Positions 1-12,528 are shown, counted from the stretch's first letter. The stretch: DNA of 64,000 nucleotides from Mycteria americana (GCF_035582795.1 NC_134367.1:45411062-45475061); one strand, 5' to 3'. Numbers and translations are program-made. Notes: generated by a model not told the origin, from the letters alone.

Positions 1-297
1 GCGATCGCTGCTCCCTGTCCAACTTCCCCCAGTTTCTATACTGAGCATGACGTCATATGGTATGGAACAGCCCTTTGGCCAGTTGGGGTCAGCTTTCCTG
101 GCTGTGCCCCCTCCCAGCTTCTCCTGCACCTGGCAGACCATGGGAAGCTGGAAAGCCCTTGACTTAATATAAGCACTACTTAGCAACAACTAAACCATCA
201 GTGTGTTATCAACATTATTCTCACACTAAATCCAAAACACAGCACTACACCAGCTACTAGGCAGAAAATTAACTCTATCCCAGCTGAAACCAGGACA
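1..297 (-). mobile_element. Partial ERVL-like LTR, 5' (U3) part, cut by window edge
   Basis: Read on the minus strand, this begins with TGTCCTGGTT at 297 and follows, almost base for base with small indels, the first half of the two complete LTRs at 14277 and 54363. Shared landmarks are the GGGATAGAGTTAA block, the 'cttcccatg...ctgccaggtgca' block, the CCATACCATATGA block and the TATA-like 'gtatagaaact'. It stops at position 1, near the point that corresponds to about 14573 in the second copy, so roughly half the LTR is seen. A perfect CRE-type palindrome TGACGTCA lies at 48-55. Whether this is a solo LTR or the edge of a longer provirus cannot be told from here. No polypurine tract is evident just outside the 297 end. 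Confidence 0.88.
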
Positions 298-499
298 CCG
301 CTAAATGAGAGTACGGATGCGGAGACCCTGAACGTGGCTGGCAGCAACGTGACATAGTCTTTCTTTTTTTAAGGTCATTATAGGCCGTTGGTTTGTAGCT
401 CTCATGGGTGACTTCCAATGCTTTTAAAATCGTCAATTAGTTTGTTTTATTGCCAGCAGTATGTCAAGGATCTTTGAACACAAAAGACTATTTGTATTC

Positions 500-3120
500 T
501 TGATATGCATATAATAAAATCTATTGTAGGATCTGTTCGTACAATGTGGTAGTTCTAAACCACATCTACTGCAACTTAATGCAGAACAAAATATCCAATA
601 CAAAATACTGATCTCAATCATAAACCTTCTGTTTTCTGTTGTAAACACTGAAGCTGCTGTTTCTCATTGCTGAAGGAGGACTGCTACTGATCCATAAAGC
701 TCACTATCTGTGCAGTTTTAAATTCACTCCGTTTACCAGTATCCTGAGACACATTTGTAAGACTGCTAAGAAGTTGCTGAGAACAGACAATGGATTCCTC
801 CAGCATCTTCTTGTTTTCATCATTTATGTCCTTGAGCTCTTGAAGAAATTATCCAGAGATGCAATACATTTGTTTTGAAGCAGAATTTTACTGCTGACTA
901 GGTCCATAGTTTCCAGGTAAACAATTTTTTGCCCAGCAGTGACAGTGGTCTTCAAACTTCAATTTTTTGAAGTTTGTATACCAGCTGTATACAATTTTTT
1001 GAAGCTGTGTACCAGCTAAGTTCTTCTGTGTCTCCTGTGCCAACAGGTCCAGCTGACTTTGCAGTGAGGACACTAATTCATTTGTGTTCTTCGTATATCC
1101 AAGTCTTTCCATTTCCACTTCTTAAATTCTCAGAGTGTTTTGCAGCTGAGAAAAAACAGACTGTTTCTTCCTGTAATTTTTTCAGAGACGGAGATCTCCT
1201 AAGAAGATATTAATTTATTTTTATGGCCCTCCACCTCATCAGCCACAGCAGAACATTTCCTCATGTTATTCTAAAACTGACAGTTTAGTGCCAGGACAAG
1301 TTCCACCAGTGGTGTCAAGATATTTAATGCTCTTCCTAATCCACATATATGCTCCTCAGTCAACCTCAACAGCTCCGCTTTACTAGCAAATGGCAGAGTC
1401 TTATTTTGTAATATTTTTTCAAACATATAAGAAAGTTCAGTGGACAGCAATTTTTTAAAAGAGGCAAAAGACACTAACTAATGCAAATACATTAGCTGCT
1501 GAACAACTGGTAGATAGGAGGCCACCTATAAAATATGCATAAGATGGCAACATCTGTTGCTGCTTCAGACTGTTCTCACTAACTGAATCTGGTATTTTCT
1601 TGAACAGAACATTCATTTCTCCTGCAAATGTATTTGGACAATAGCATCGTCTTGATCAACAGCCTTCTTATGATCCAGTTTTGCATAGATACATCTTTTG
1701 TATTAACGGTACTAACCAAATGGCTAGCTGTGCCACGAAGTTTTTCTTTGGTGTTTTCCAAAACTGAAACCACATATTCTTTCTCAGCCAGAGGAACCCT
1801 GGTTTCCTGCAGATCCGTCTGTGCTTCTTTCAGTTCTTTCACCTTGATTTGCAGATCTGTTTTCATTGTTAAGGTTCGCTTTTATTAATTGTGAATGGTT
1901 TAGTGATTGTTTTCACTTCTTCTTCCATGGCACTGATTATGTCAATATACTCGGCAACTTGTTCTTCCTGAACTGTCAGCTTTCTTTTAAGGGCTTCATG
2001 AATTTTCAGTGAAAATATAGACTGCATTTTACTCTCATGCAACAGCAAGGTCTCCTTTTAGATGCTCACTCTCTTCAGTATCTTCCTTAATAATAGCTCC
2101 TTTTGGCAGCTGCTAGTTAACTTCAGGCTTCATGATGTTCTTTGCTCTGTGAGCATACTTAAGTGTACTCAGTGTTTCCTAAGATTTATAGTATGTGAGA
2201 AACTGTGATGATTATTGATGTTCTTCGTTGTTCTCCAAGAGAGTCTTGAAGGATTCATGTAAGTTAAGATTCTCTGTGTCTTGTTCCACAAGAGCAGTAA
2301 TAACTCTCTCCAGTCAGAATGGACTACTTGGTATTTCCAGCTTCACAAGCTCTTTCATCAACTGCCCCAAACTGAAGTGTTTTCACTTCCTGCAAGATCA
2401 ACGATGTTTATCTTCCCACTTCTAACAAGCTCCTGTCCATCTGCTCTGGTTTCTTTCATATGGATGGTAACCGAAAACAGACTAGGATCAACTGGAATAT
2501 GCATTTGTGTAAGTAGCTGCAGTAGTTCTTTTTGCTGCACCTCTTTCCAAGATTTGGTAGGCTTCATTTTTGTTGTGTACAGGTATTTCTTCCAAGCCTT
2601 TCACATTTACACCTGTCTTGTTTGTGGGATCATCAAACATCCGCAGTCTTTCTCCAGCACTGGGAATAGGATTCAGAAGATCAAAAACCTCTTCGTTATA
2701 GATTTCCAGAAGAGAGGCTTTTAAAAATAAATTCAGTATCAATCTCTCTGAGTTTTTCTAATATTTGATACAAAGTATTATACCTGGTAGCAAATCCTCT
2801 TCCAAAGTATGTTCTTCATTGGGGCTCCCCTTAAATTGTGAAGGTCTTTCCAATACCAGTTTGGCCATAAATGATCACTGTACAGTTGTACCCATAAGAA
2901 CTTCATCCAAAATGTGACACACAACACTCCTGTACGTATCAGTTGTCTGTGACACCTCCAGTGCAGACCCTAACTTACTTTCTTGCTTGATCACAGTCTA
3001 TGAAAGCATAGGCACTTTCTTTACATCCTGAGGCATTAAGAGGCCTGCACCACACCACTGCCTAGATGTTCCTGCCCTTCGTGTTGTGTAGCCACTTCCC
3101 TGGAAGCTCAGGGAAGCCAT
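500..3120 (-). pseudogene. KIF11 (retropseudogene): Processed (intronless) KIF11/Eg5 kinesin-5 pseudogene
   Basis: Minus-strand translation in shifting frames follows the mitotic kinesin-5 motor KIF11 along nearly its whole length. The initiator ATG is at 3120-3118 (MASLSFQGSG...). Next comes the first motor strand (KGRNI-stop-AVVWCRPLN, compare NIQVVVRCRPFN). The P-loop is GQTGIGKT at 2843-2866 (normal GQTGTGKT), followed by [15 protein letters not shown] and [10 protein letters not shown]. Switch I is NAYSS with its Arg and His codons lost to stops (about 2486-2505), and switch II is VDLAGSE near 2382-2402. The neck and coiled-coil stalk (LTVQEEQ, LQETRVPLAEKEY) and a tail stretch (FLQELKDIN...LEES) reach to about 600. 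A weaker VRTDP match near 510 may be the C-terminal tail. About 800-900 codons of homology fit in about 2.5 kb, so introns are absent. Multiple stops, frameshifts and internal deletions make it non-coding for a kinesin. A short A-rich minus-strand tract at about 357-372 could be a poly(A) relic. The 3' limit is uncertain. Confidence 0.92.
960..1018. repeat. Short tandem duplication inside the KIF11 pseudogene
   Basis: A unit of about 32 bp beginning CAATTTTTTGAAG and ending ACCAGCTGTATA (960-991) is followed directly by a diverged, slightly shorter second copy (992-1018). It falls in the part of the pseudogene corresponding to the coiled-coil stalk and is best read as a post-insertion slippage duplication. 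Confidence 0.75.
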
Positions 3121-4399
3121 GCTGGGCCTCAGATCCAATCTGCCAGGGAAAGAGGCAAAGCGCTGACTGTCCCTCAATGCTTTTGCAGCCTCTCGAGCTC
3201 CAGCCAACTGCCTGCTGCTCACATTCTGCTCACCTCAGGCACTGGCACTGTGCCTCCTGCAACTCCGCACTCCAGTCCCTGCCAAGTTCCTAGTTACAGT
3301 GGCTCAGAAGTGTCTAAGTATAGGGAGACTCTGCTCATCACTTACCTTGTCATGTCCACACCGTGCAGTGCAGCAAGGTGTGGACATGTTTAAGCTAACA
3401 CTGATCAAAATAGCCCTGGAATAAAAGGTAATGTAGCCACAACAGTTTTGTGTTGCACGAGTTAACTAGCCCTGATACGAAGCAGTGGCCCTGTCCTTAT
3501 GCCTCTGTTTTGAAACAGAAATGGGCCTCTGCCTAGTATTGCACTGCATCGGCACCAACCTCCTTGAAACTTGCCTTGGAGAAGCTTTGCATTACTACAC
3601 AAAAGGCACCATATACTGCCTCTAGTGCTGTGCACTCTCTGAACTGACTTTCTAGTTTTTACTGTCTGCTCTGCAGATGAGGAACTGTCGTATTTCTAAA
3701 TGCCTTTCGTGGACACCTTACAGCAGAACAACTCATCTGTCAGTAGGCTTAACTAAAGGCCCACACTCTGAAAAATGTTTTTTTTAGGGAATTGTCATCT
3801 GAGAAAGGCTTGAACTCCTCTGATGTGACACATATGTAAAATTTAATATGGAGGTATATCGGAGGCAGAAATTTTTGGGATCTACTGTTTTTGTCTTAAC
3901 TGTACAGATCAGAAAACAGGAACTGATTCCTAAGAAAACCCAGTAGCAAGATGCAGACTCTGCTCAAAACCAGAGCTCCTCCATGCAATTCTCAAAATAG
4001 TATTTCCTCCTATATATTAAAGCACTGCCCAGTCTTGCTAAATTATATGTGCGGCTCACTAATCATTAGATTTCTCTTTTAATTCTCCTGAACATTCTTC
4101 ACAATCATGGGATCAGTCAGAGGGTGGAGGAGGAAAAGCTCCCACCACCTCACAGTTCCATGAGGCAAGGTTGAAACAAAAGTGCTGTTACTGACCCTCA
4201 GTGCAAAGCCAGGTACTGTGTTCCTGCAAAGATGGCATCTGGAAAAATACTTGACTGCAGCATGCCTGTGTGCAGCAGTTTTATGTCCAAGAGGTGTCCC
4301 TCCTCACTCTTGCAATAAGGTTTTTAAAAAGCCACACCAAAATCCTTAATGGGATAATAAAGCACCGATGCTTTAATATCCTAGATCTAGCGCTCAGGC
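3121..4399. other. Non-coding spacer between KIF11 retrocopy and CpG island
   Basis: About 1.3 kb with no recognisable gene or repeat. The first part (to about 3290) is moderately GC-rich and lies directly upstream of the retrocopy's start codon on the minus strand, so it may include copied 5' UTR. That is inference only. The rest is ordinary mixed sequence leading into the CpG island. Confidence 0.5.
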
Positions 4400-5430
4400 C
4401 CTGACCCTGCAGGGGGCCTGCCCTTCTGGAGACCTCTCCCTTTCCAGCCATATTTCTTGTCCAAAAATCTTCCTTCCCAGCTCCCCCCGGCTGATAACCC
4501 TCCCGACCCCGCTGTCCCCGTGGTGATCCCGCCTCTCAGGTGCTCTGCCTACAAACTTATCGCGACTTCAAGGGCTTGGCTTGGCCGGGCCTTTTCCCTC
4601 CAGCCCTCCCGCCGGGCCGCGGCCCCAGCGGACGGGAAGCCTGTGGCGCTGCCGGCGGCCGCCGCCTCCCGGGGGGCACGGTGGACGCTGCCGCCCCTGC
4701 AACACCTCGGGAGCGACCGAGAAGCAGCGACCGGGTCCCGCGGCCCAAGCCGGCCCAGGCCCGGCCCCTCCTCCAGCAGGTGCGGCCCTGCCGCGCCGGG
4801 CCGCCGCTGCGCACTGGGCGGGGCGGGGAAGCTCCTCCTGCTCAGGCACCGGCGCCGCACAGCCGGCCCGGCGAGTCTGCGGAGCGGGAGCTTCTTCTCC
4901 GCGGTTCGTCCCCCCGGTGCTGTCGGAGCGGGGCGGAAGGGCGGCGCTACTGCCGTGCGCGGTCCCGGCACCTGCCGTGAGGTGAGCGAGGGGCTCGGGC
5001 TGAGGCGGTGCTTCGCCGCTGCCGTTACCTAACCGGGGCGGCGGGGCGAGGCGGGGGGCGGCCGGCGGTGGCTGGCCGCCGCCGGCCGCCCCCCGCCTCG
5101 CCCCGCCGCCCTGGCCTCTCAGCACCGCTGCCTGGGGGGGGATTGAGAGGGGAACGAGTGCCCTCGTTGCTAGGGAGACGGTTCAAACGGCAGCTCCGAC
5201 CGTTGGGGCGTCCCTGGGTAACGACCGGTGCGCACCTCAGCGTTCCCGCCGGCCCTCGGCTCGGTGTAACTCCGGCGTAGGAGGCGGCGAGCGGGGGCCC
5301 GAGGAAGGTCGAACCGGAGCCTGGGGGTGGCTCAAGGGCGCGGCGGGTCCTGCTCCTTCCGGGGTTGTGCGGGGACGTGCTCCAGGTGCTCGGTTTGTGG
5401 CGGTTTCTTAAAACATGGCTCTGCTGCCTC
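4400..5430 (+). promoter_or_regulatory. KLHL32: CpG-island promoter and probable noncoding exon 1 of KLHL32
   Basis: Base composition shifts sharply from AT-rich flanks to very GC- and CpG-dense sequence between about 4400 and 5430. It has GC-box-like runs such as GGGCGGGGCGGGG near 4816-4828 and no obvious TATA box. This is the usual form of a vertebrate housekeeping or developmental promoter. A near-consensus 5' splice site, GAG|GTGAGC, has its GT at 4982-4983, so a noncoding exon 1 ending at 4981 is plausible. It lies upstream of, and on the same strand as, the KLHL32 coding exons, with no other gene between. Long open frames on both strands here are a by-product of GC richness and are not called as genes. 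The exact transcription start cannot be fixed, and bidirectional activity is possible. Confidence 0.78.
5036..5111. repeat. Perfect 33-bp GC-rich inverted repeat with 10-nt spacer
   Basis: The arm at 5036-5068 is the exact reverse complement of the arm at 5079-5111, separated by 10 nt (5069-5078). I checked the pairing base by base. The left arm is almost all G and C with short G runs (four to six G), so it could form a very stable hairpin or a G-quadruplex. It sits about 55 bp downstream of the putative exon 1 donor, inside the CpG island. Such long perfect GC palindromes are also a known form of sequencing or assembly error. Confidence 0.93.
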
Positions 5431-8400
5431 GAAACGGGCGTTGAAATGCGTCTCCTTACTTAGTAGGAGCGGTTCTCTTCGCGTATCCAGACTTTAAGCT
5501 ACTCGTCTGAGTGACAAAAACAAGCTTTTGCTCCTCTCCCGTGTTTAAATATGCGAGAGCTCCCAGCAGGAAAGGAGCTAGGCACCTTGGTTGCTGGAAG
5601 ATTAAATCTGCAGCCCTAGGAATTTAAAAGGTACTGCTCCGGTGGTTAAATACCTAGCTCGGTGGGGAAAGGTTTGGTTCTCAGCACTAGATTTCCTATT
5701 TGGCCAATCTGGATCAATTCTACCAAAAAATCACGGGTTCCTGCCATGCTGCAGGTTGCAGGTGACTCGTTGCTGTGAGTCTCCCAGGGCATCGATGGAG
5801 GGTGAATTCAACCTGCGGAGCAAAGCCGGCTTGTCTGTGTGGTCTCTGGCAGAGTCTGACAGTTGATACACGTAGCTGTCACACGCAAACACAGAGAAAC
5901 AGTATACTTGGCACCATACACTATAATAAAATGTGAAAGAAACGGAGCTACAGTTTAAAACTTAGCACAGTGAGATAAACTGCAGATGTTGATCTTAGCA
6001 AATAGTGGGAATACTTTTCTTTTTTTAAGCTTGTTATAAAGGTGTCTGATTTTGTAGGGGTAGGAGGATATCTTACAGACGTTTCAGAAGCAAGTTGGGG
6101 TTAGTCTTACTTGCATAAATGTTAATGGCAGCATTCGTTCAGTCATGAAAAGATCAGTAGACCCAGAGGCCACAATCCTGTTAACTGTAGCGCCTAGGGT
6201 AAAGAATTACTGTAGCCTTGCCAATTCCTGTTGATTCTGGGCTCTGCCTGCATGAAGCAGTTGGCAGGGGTAAGGTCTCTGAGGGGTGTTCAACAATTGT
6301 TTAGAGTTTTTATTTGAAAACCAAGTTTACTATTTAACCAGAGTCTACAGAAATCCAGTGATGTACTGAACAAATAATATAGTTACCACAGATGCTTAAA
6401 AATCTACCGATATATAGCTACTCAGTCAGATCTCTTTGTTCTCTTCAAGTTTACAAATGATTAGAAATTTTTACTTAACTTAGAAAGTATTCCAGAAAAA
6501 CTCTTTCATCTTTTGTCTGCTTTTCAGATTGTGAATAATTTGACAGTATCTGTAAAGCACTTTGCAGTTATTATGTATGAAGTACTAAGCTGGGTGTGGG
6601 TACTATGAGAAATTATTAGGGAGTAATAAGCTCTTGCTTTAGTAGGACACTAAAAATAATACAGTCGTACCAATTAATGCCTCTTAAGCATAAGATCTTT
6701 TCTGAGGTGCTTACAGTATTTATAAAAAATATCATTGTGATTTATTGTGTATACGAGCAACAGAAGTCCCTGTTTCTTTCTGTATAAGCATGCATGGTGA
6801 AAATGTGCATTTGGGTAGCTATTGAGTTGGCAGATGTGAGGAAAACAGTACTTCTAATATTTAAAGGGGGGGAAGAATTTGCATCAGGGTTTCTTCAAAA
6901 ATGATCTAGTTAGATTTGCAGGTATATCTTGCATTCAATTCCAAGTGAGAGCAAGTGCTTTTAGGGAAGGGAATTTTAATATGGAAATTGCAGTGTTGTT
7001 TATTTAACATTTTATAGATGAGCATGTTATATGAACCACACAGAATATGAGATTAAACATTGTCTTTACTGTTAGAAAACCATGTGGTATTCTAAAACTA
7101 AAGATGACTATGCAGAAATTGAATTTCTGGAGATATTTTTTTGAAAGCAAACTTGGAAGTGACTGAACTTCAAATTGGCCCTGAACAGAAAGTGTAGAAC
7201 CTTGCCTCAGACAACAAATTCAGGATTCCCTGGGATCTTCTAGTTGAGCTGTAATCTCATTTAAGTCTCTCTTCTCCATAAGAAGGACATGAACAGCTGT
7301 GTTTGAGATGGCAACTCTTGTTAAAAAGTCTGTGTATTGCTAAGTGTATGAGTGAATTTGGCTTGGGATTTGAATTTGAGCACACAAAGAAATTCAAGTA
7401 ACATCAGGGAAGGTGTTTTTGTTTTGTTTTTTTCCTCTCTGATTGTCCTTTTTGTATTAAGGGGAGCAATAAATTTGCAGTTTACAGTAAGGAGACGTAT
7501 GGTTGAAACATCGGTAGCAGATGGAAATTTGGGCTTGTGTGGGCCTGTTCTTCAGTGGGTACTTGGAAAGTCAAGTTAAGTGGGCTTTGACCAGAGAAAA
7601 TGCAAGTATTCATTTAAAAAAAAGATGTTTTTTTGTTATCTTCATTTTTGATTCAGAATGCGTCGCTTCTGCCTGAAAAATCAGAAATTGATATAATGTA
7701 GCTTCTGACACTGATGATCAGCTTCTGCAACGCAGCAAAAAGGAATATCTTCAATATGAAATTCATGGCACTGCTGTGGTGTTTTTGATTGACTCTGCTG
7801 ACTGGAGTATGATTGACTTAATGGCCAAGAATGACAGTAATTTAATGCCACGCTAGTATGGGGAAGTGATGATTATAAATTGGACTAGAAATGGGAATTG
7901 GATTAAGTGAAAAATGAAATTAATTTAAACACTCGGGCGAGAACGGTTGACAGTGTTATCAGGAGAAACTAGCCAAACATAAATGTCTTCCTCTATAATT
8001 ATGCTCACCTACAGTAACCGCATAGTTGTCTTATTTTAATTCTTTTTAGCATAAAGAAATTATTCTTCATATTTCTCATCCATCTAGGACTTTCATATGG
8101 CACTTGCCAGTGTGTTCTGTGCTCTGAGGACTTCAGTTACTCCAGAACTGATTGCGGGGGGAAGGGGAATCTCATGTTCGAATTTTTATATCTCACTTCT
8201 TTGGAGATAGTTAGAGGAACAGTGCCAAAAGGCTGAAAATTACAGAGGTTTTCCTAACAAATTTTTCTGTTTTTAGAAACCTGTTTTTTAATTTTTTATT
8301 TATTTATTCCCCACAGAAATTACTAACTGGTTGTGGTGGTACATCCCCCAAGTTTCTTGAATTATCTGACAATTATACTTAGTAGTGGAAGACATAGGAT

Positions 8401-11400
8401 CCTTGACATAGCAACTTTTAGATCTTCACTTCTTTGTGTTCTGACTTAGATGGCCTTTTGACCACTTATGAGATAAAGTGAGGTCTGATGTTACTTCTGT
8501 CATTCTATATGCTTACCCATTTGCAAGGGTATGTGCTTGTAGATGGGATGCTTTTATTTTACAGGCTTTTACTAACTTGATTTCAGAGGGGTTTTTGAAA
8601 TTTTACTATCAGATTCTGATTAGTGAAAATGAATAAAAAGCAGATACTTTTCACAGTGTTTTTAGACAATTTTAAAATTTATTTATTTTTTTAAATGTTG
8701 GCTCACGGGTAGGATTTACCTCTGATTGAATTTTGGGCTTTAAACAGCTAGAACCTTCAATTTGAGAAGAAACATGCTTAGGAGAGAATTTTTTGAGGGA
8801 CGTTCCTGCTGAGTCTGTGAAAAAATTCCAGGGACCAGAGGCAACTCTGGGAGGTAGTTTCAAGAGAAGAAAATGAAGCAATGATGATGGAGTTTGGCGG
8901 TTTAAACTGGGAGATCAGGAGAGCTTTGAAACTCCTGGTTCTGGGTGTTCCCATGTGGACCAGCCACCCTGAATCTGAATCTGCCTGACCTTTATAGAAA
9001 AGGAAATATCTAATGTCGGCCGGAAAGGAGCTGCAGCATATTCTGGGCAGGTCCTAGTCTGTGTCCTAGGCCATAGTCTTTGTGATTTCCAGCATACATG
9101 GAGGAACTTTGTGCTATTGACTGCTGAGTAACCTTGCCAAGAATGGGATTGGAAAAGATTTGTCAAGATTTTATCAGATTTGTATTTTAGTTGCACTTTT
9201 AACTATGGAAAAACTTGGACATAGATAAGATTTGACACAGAAGTCCCTTACCAGACTTCCTGTGGACCAGCGATGTTTGGCTTCCTTTCTTGGGATGAAG
9301 TTTTGCACACACGGGGTAGCTGAATTAGAATACCTTTTGTGCTCCATGCTGTCAGTGGACTGTTAACTCGCTCAAAGGGCAGATACCCTGTGGGAACTGG
9401 GGTAGTACTGATGAGTCTTTATACACCTCCATACATTGCTAACTCTTAAACACATGTGTCTCTGTTGGCTTGAGAAACAAAACTGTCATTTCAAAAAATG
9501 ACATTCCAGTAGTGAATGCCGTGCAAATTCCATTCGCACTTGTGCCAGTTTGAAGCTATTGACTTTGATATCAGCAGTTGGAGATTTCTCTGTGATGAGA
9601 AAGCAACAAAATATGTAAACAGTTAGAGTAAAATAAATCTGAGGCTTCAGAACATGGATAATACTTGAGAATGTATGATTTTTCTCTAAGTTAGGTGACT
9701 ACTCTGAACAATTATGTAAATTGAGAATGTGTTCTGCTAAAATTTCTGTAGCAATATGCTGCAGCAATTTAGAAGAACTTTAATTGTAGAGAATGAGCTT
9801 TATAGGGGGATAAATATTGTAAATATTTTGATTCATCAGTACTTAAAGGTTATGGTTGTTCTGAAGAATGTATTTTTCTGCAACTGTCTGCCTTTATTTT
9901 TCCTTACAGGAATGATATGTATAGTGGTGGTGGTTGACAGTATAGAAGATGTGATGTTGCAGCCTAATTTACTGTGTGTTTTTCCTGAATGCTGCGATTA
10001 CTTAGGATGTATCTTAAAAATGCATATGTGTATTTTTTTCCCCTGGTAGTCTAAACTTTAACATCTTCAATTTTTCTAACCCCTTGTGCCTCCAAAGAAT
10101 AGCCTTTCATTCTACTCTTCAGAAAGAAGACGCTTGAAAGAAATTCTCAGCATTGCTAGTTTGGATAACGGGGCTTTTGTTTTGAAGGTATCCTGTCTAA
10201 GAGTGATTGAGGTCCATTTCTGCAGTGTTGATAAGACTTGACTTCTGTCCTGTATGTTTTTTTTTTTTTTTAAATGATTGGTTAAGTGAAAACAACATTG
10301 CTTAGGTTAATAACAAGTTTTGAAGTGGACATGAGCAAGCTTATGGCCTTATTATGTCTGAAACATTTTCCATCAGGTTTCACTTCAGGTTAAATAAAGT
10401 AAAAGAGCTACTGCCCTTCATAAACTAAACTGGGACTCTACCTGACTTATCAAGTCAGAACAGATGAAAACCTGTGGTTGAAGAAATGTCATCAGGATAT
10501 GTGGAATGTATTCTTTCCAGGTTTATTTTTGAAATTCTCTAAAATTGGTATTAACGTTTTTTCCAACAGTGACATTTGTAAGAAGAGAGTGGCTTTGAAT
10601 AATATTTTTTTCCTGATCTAATACAGATTTTTAAATGATGTCTTTAAAGCAATAGACCATGAAAAGGTTCTGCCTTTGAGGGGATACATCTTTTGTGTTT
10701 CTTCTCTTTTCTGTGTTATACTTAGTTTTGAAAGCCCCCTTTCAGTCAGTGACCTTTATTTTAGTTGCATAAAACAAGAACTGAGGTGAGTTTTCTGAAC
10801 TGAACTGGGACTTTGACTTCAGTGTACTGTGGATATCAAAACAGAGATCTGAAGAGCTAAAGGCTGAACTGAAGTGTGAAATTTCTTTAGTGGGGATAAC
10901 AGTACCTGTTTTGTGGGTTTGGTATATTCCTTAGCTGAACTTCCTTTCCCCCCACCCCCCCTTTTTTTTTTTTCTTTTCTACTAGAGGAGAAAAAGAAAA
11001 AAACTCAGGCAAACAAGCAGGAAGGGAACAGAACTCCTTTCTGGCAGGGTCTTAGTGCATCAGGACTGCAGAGTGCACTGGAGAGTGTGCCATACCCCTG
11101 CTGCGCTGAGCTTCTCATCCTCAGTGAGGTTACATTAAAATACACTCTGCATCTCTTGCGGTCTGTGGTGACTTTTGCATACAAATACAAATATTTGCTT
11201 GTTGGGAAAGTACATAGGAAATTGAATGATGCAATACAACTATGAAATCTCATGTCCTTACTTTTCATCTATGTGCTCCATCCTCCAAACAGAGTCACAG
11301 AAGTGCAAAAACATAGGAGTTGCTGAAATGTAATCAAGAGGACTGGATGTGCTTTGCTTGCTTACTTAGGGAGGATAACTATGAATGGAGGTGGAACAGA

Positions 11401-12528
11401 AGTAGGAATTCAGCTTTACAGAGAGCAAGTGAAACTCCAAAATGTTTCTGTAGCCAGGGCTGGCCACCTAATCCATTAAGTTCTCTTGTAGCAATGTGAC
11501 TGACCCCTCAAGTATATACTCAGTTTGAAGCATGCCATTTGATTTATTTTTTATTTTTTTTTAAATTTTATTAAGATTGTTCAGTTTCTTTAAGACCTTT
11601 TAATCCGGTCTATCATGTCAGTTGCTTTATGGGGTCAGATTCCATGCCTTAGATCATTTGTATGCAAATGACAGAAGAGACTTACTGAAGATGAGAACAA
11701 GTCATGCACAAAACTAGTGTAGTTTATACTTCTTGCAGCTGTTCACATTTCCACAGGATTCCAAATCTGGCATAGTTCAACTCTAAACTACCATAAAGGG
11801 AGGAAAGCTGCTAGACAGGCCATTTGAATTTACTGTCTTTAATAATTAGAAGTAACTCTTGCACTGTGGACTTGCATTGATTTTTAGTGGTGTTGCTGGA
11901 TAAGTGAAGAGAATTAAGGCTCTAATAACTGAGCCTTGTCAATTGTAATTTGTGGCAGTTTAAGACATATATACCTCCAGCTTTCCACCTCCCTTTGCTC
12001 ATTTAGCAGAGCTGGTGGCGTAAAGCATGTGCCTGCATTTTGGCTGGTTGTAGGCCCTGTCGTGGTATGTTGGTATGGGTTTGTACCTTAGCACCAACGG
12101 GATGGTGGCAACACAAGTGTTGCCTGTACTGTAGGGCAATAATTTGTGGCAGAGTATGGGGCATACAGGGGAAGGGGAGTGGAAATGTCTTCAATGGCAT
12201 ACATTGTTTCAGTGAATTACATATTATCTTTCTACATTTTTGTCCTGTCAGTGGTCTGTGTATTGTGAATATTGAAAATAGTTGTTGGAAACCCAAGGAA
12301 TAAATTTTCATAGGCTGCATCTTTAGTTTCCGACTTATTTAGTCTTTGGCCCAGGTAGTGAGAGAGGTTACTACGTGGTTACCGAATAGCCCATAGCAAA
12401 CCAGACCGAGCCCTAAACACTTAAAACGAGGAGGAAAAAAAAGGCGGTAGTGTAGCTATGGTGATCTAAAGATATGAGAGAGGTGAAGGGTGGGGTTTTG
12501 TTTGTTTGTTTGGGGGTTTTTATTTTGT

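Noticed and set aside
4457-5280. Several long overlapping open frames on both strands in the CpG island (up to 191 codons).
   Set aside because: Low stop-codon frequency in GC-rich DNA explains them. Frames exist on both strands at once, compositions are Pro/Arg/Gly/Ala-rich, and no domain is visible.
12003-12320. Open frames on both strands over the same 300 bp.
   Set aside because: Opposed frames with no domain. At least one must be chance, and nothing supports the other.
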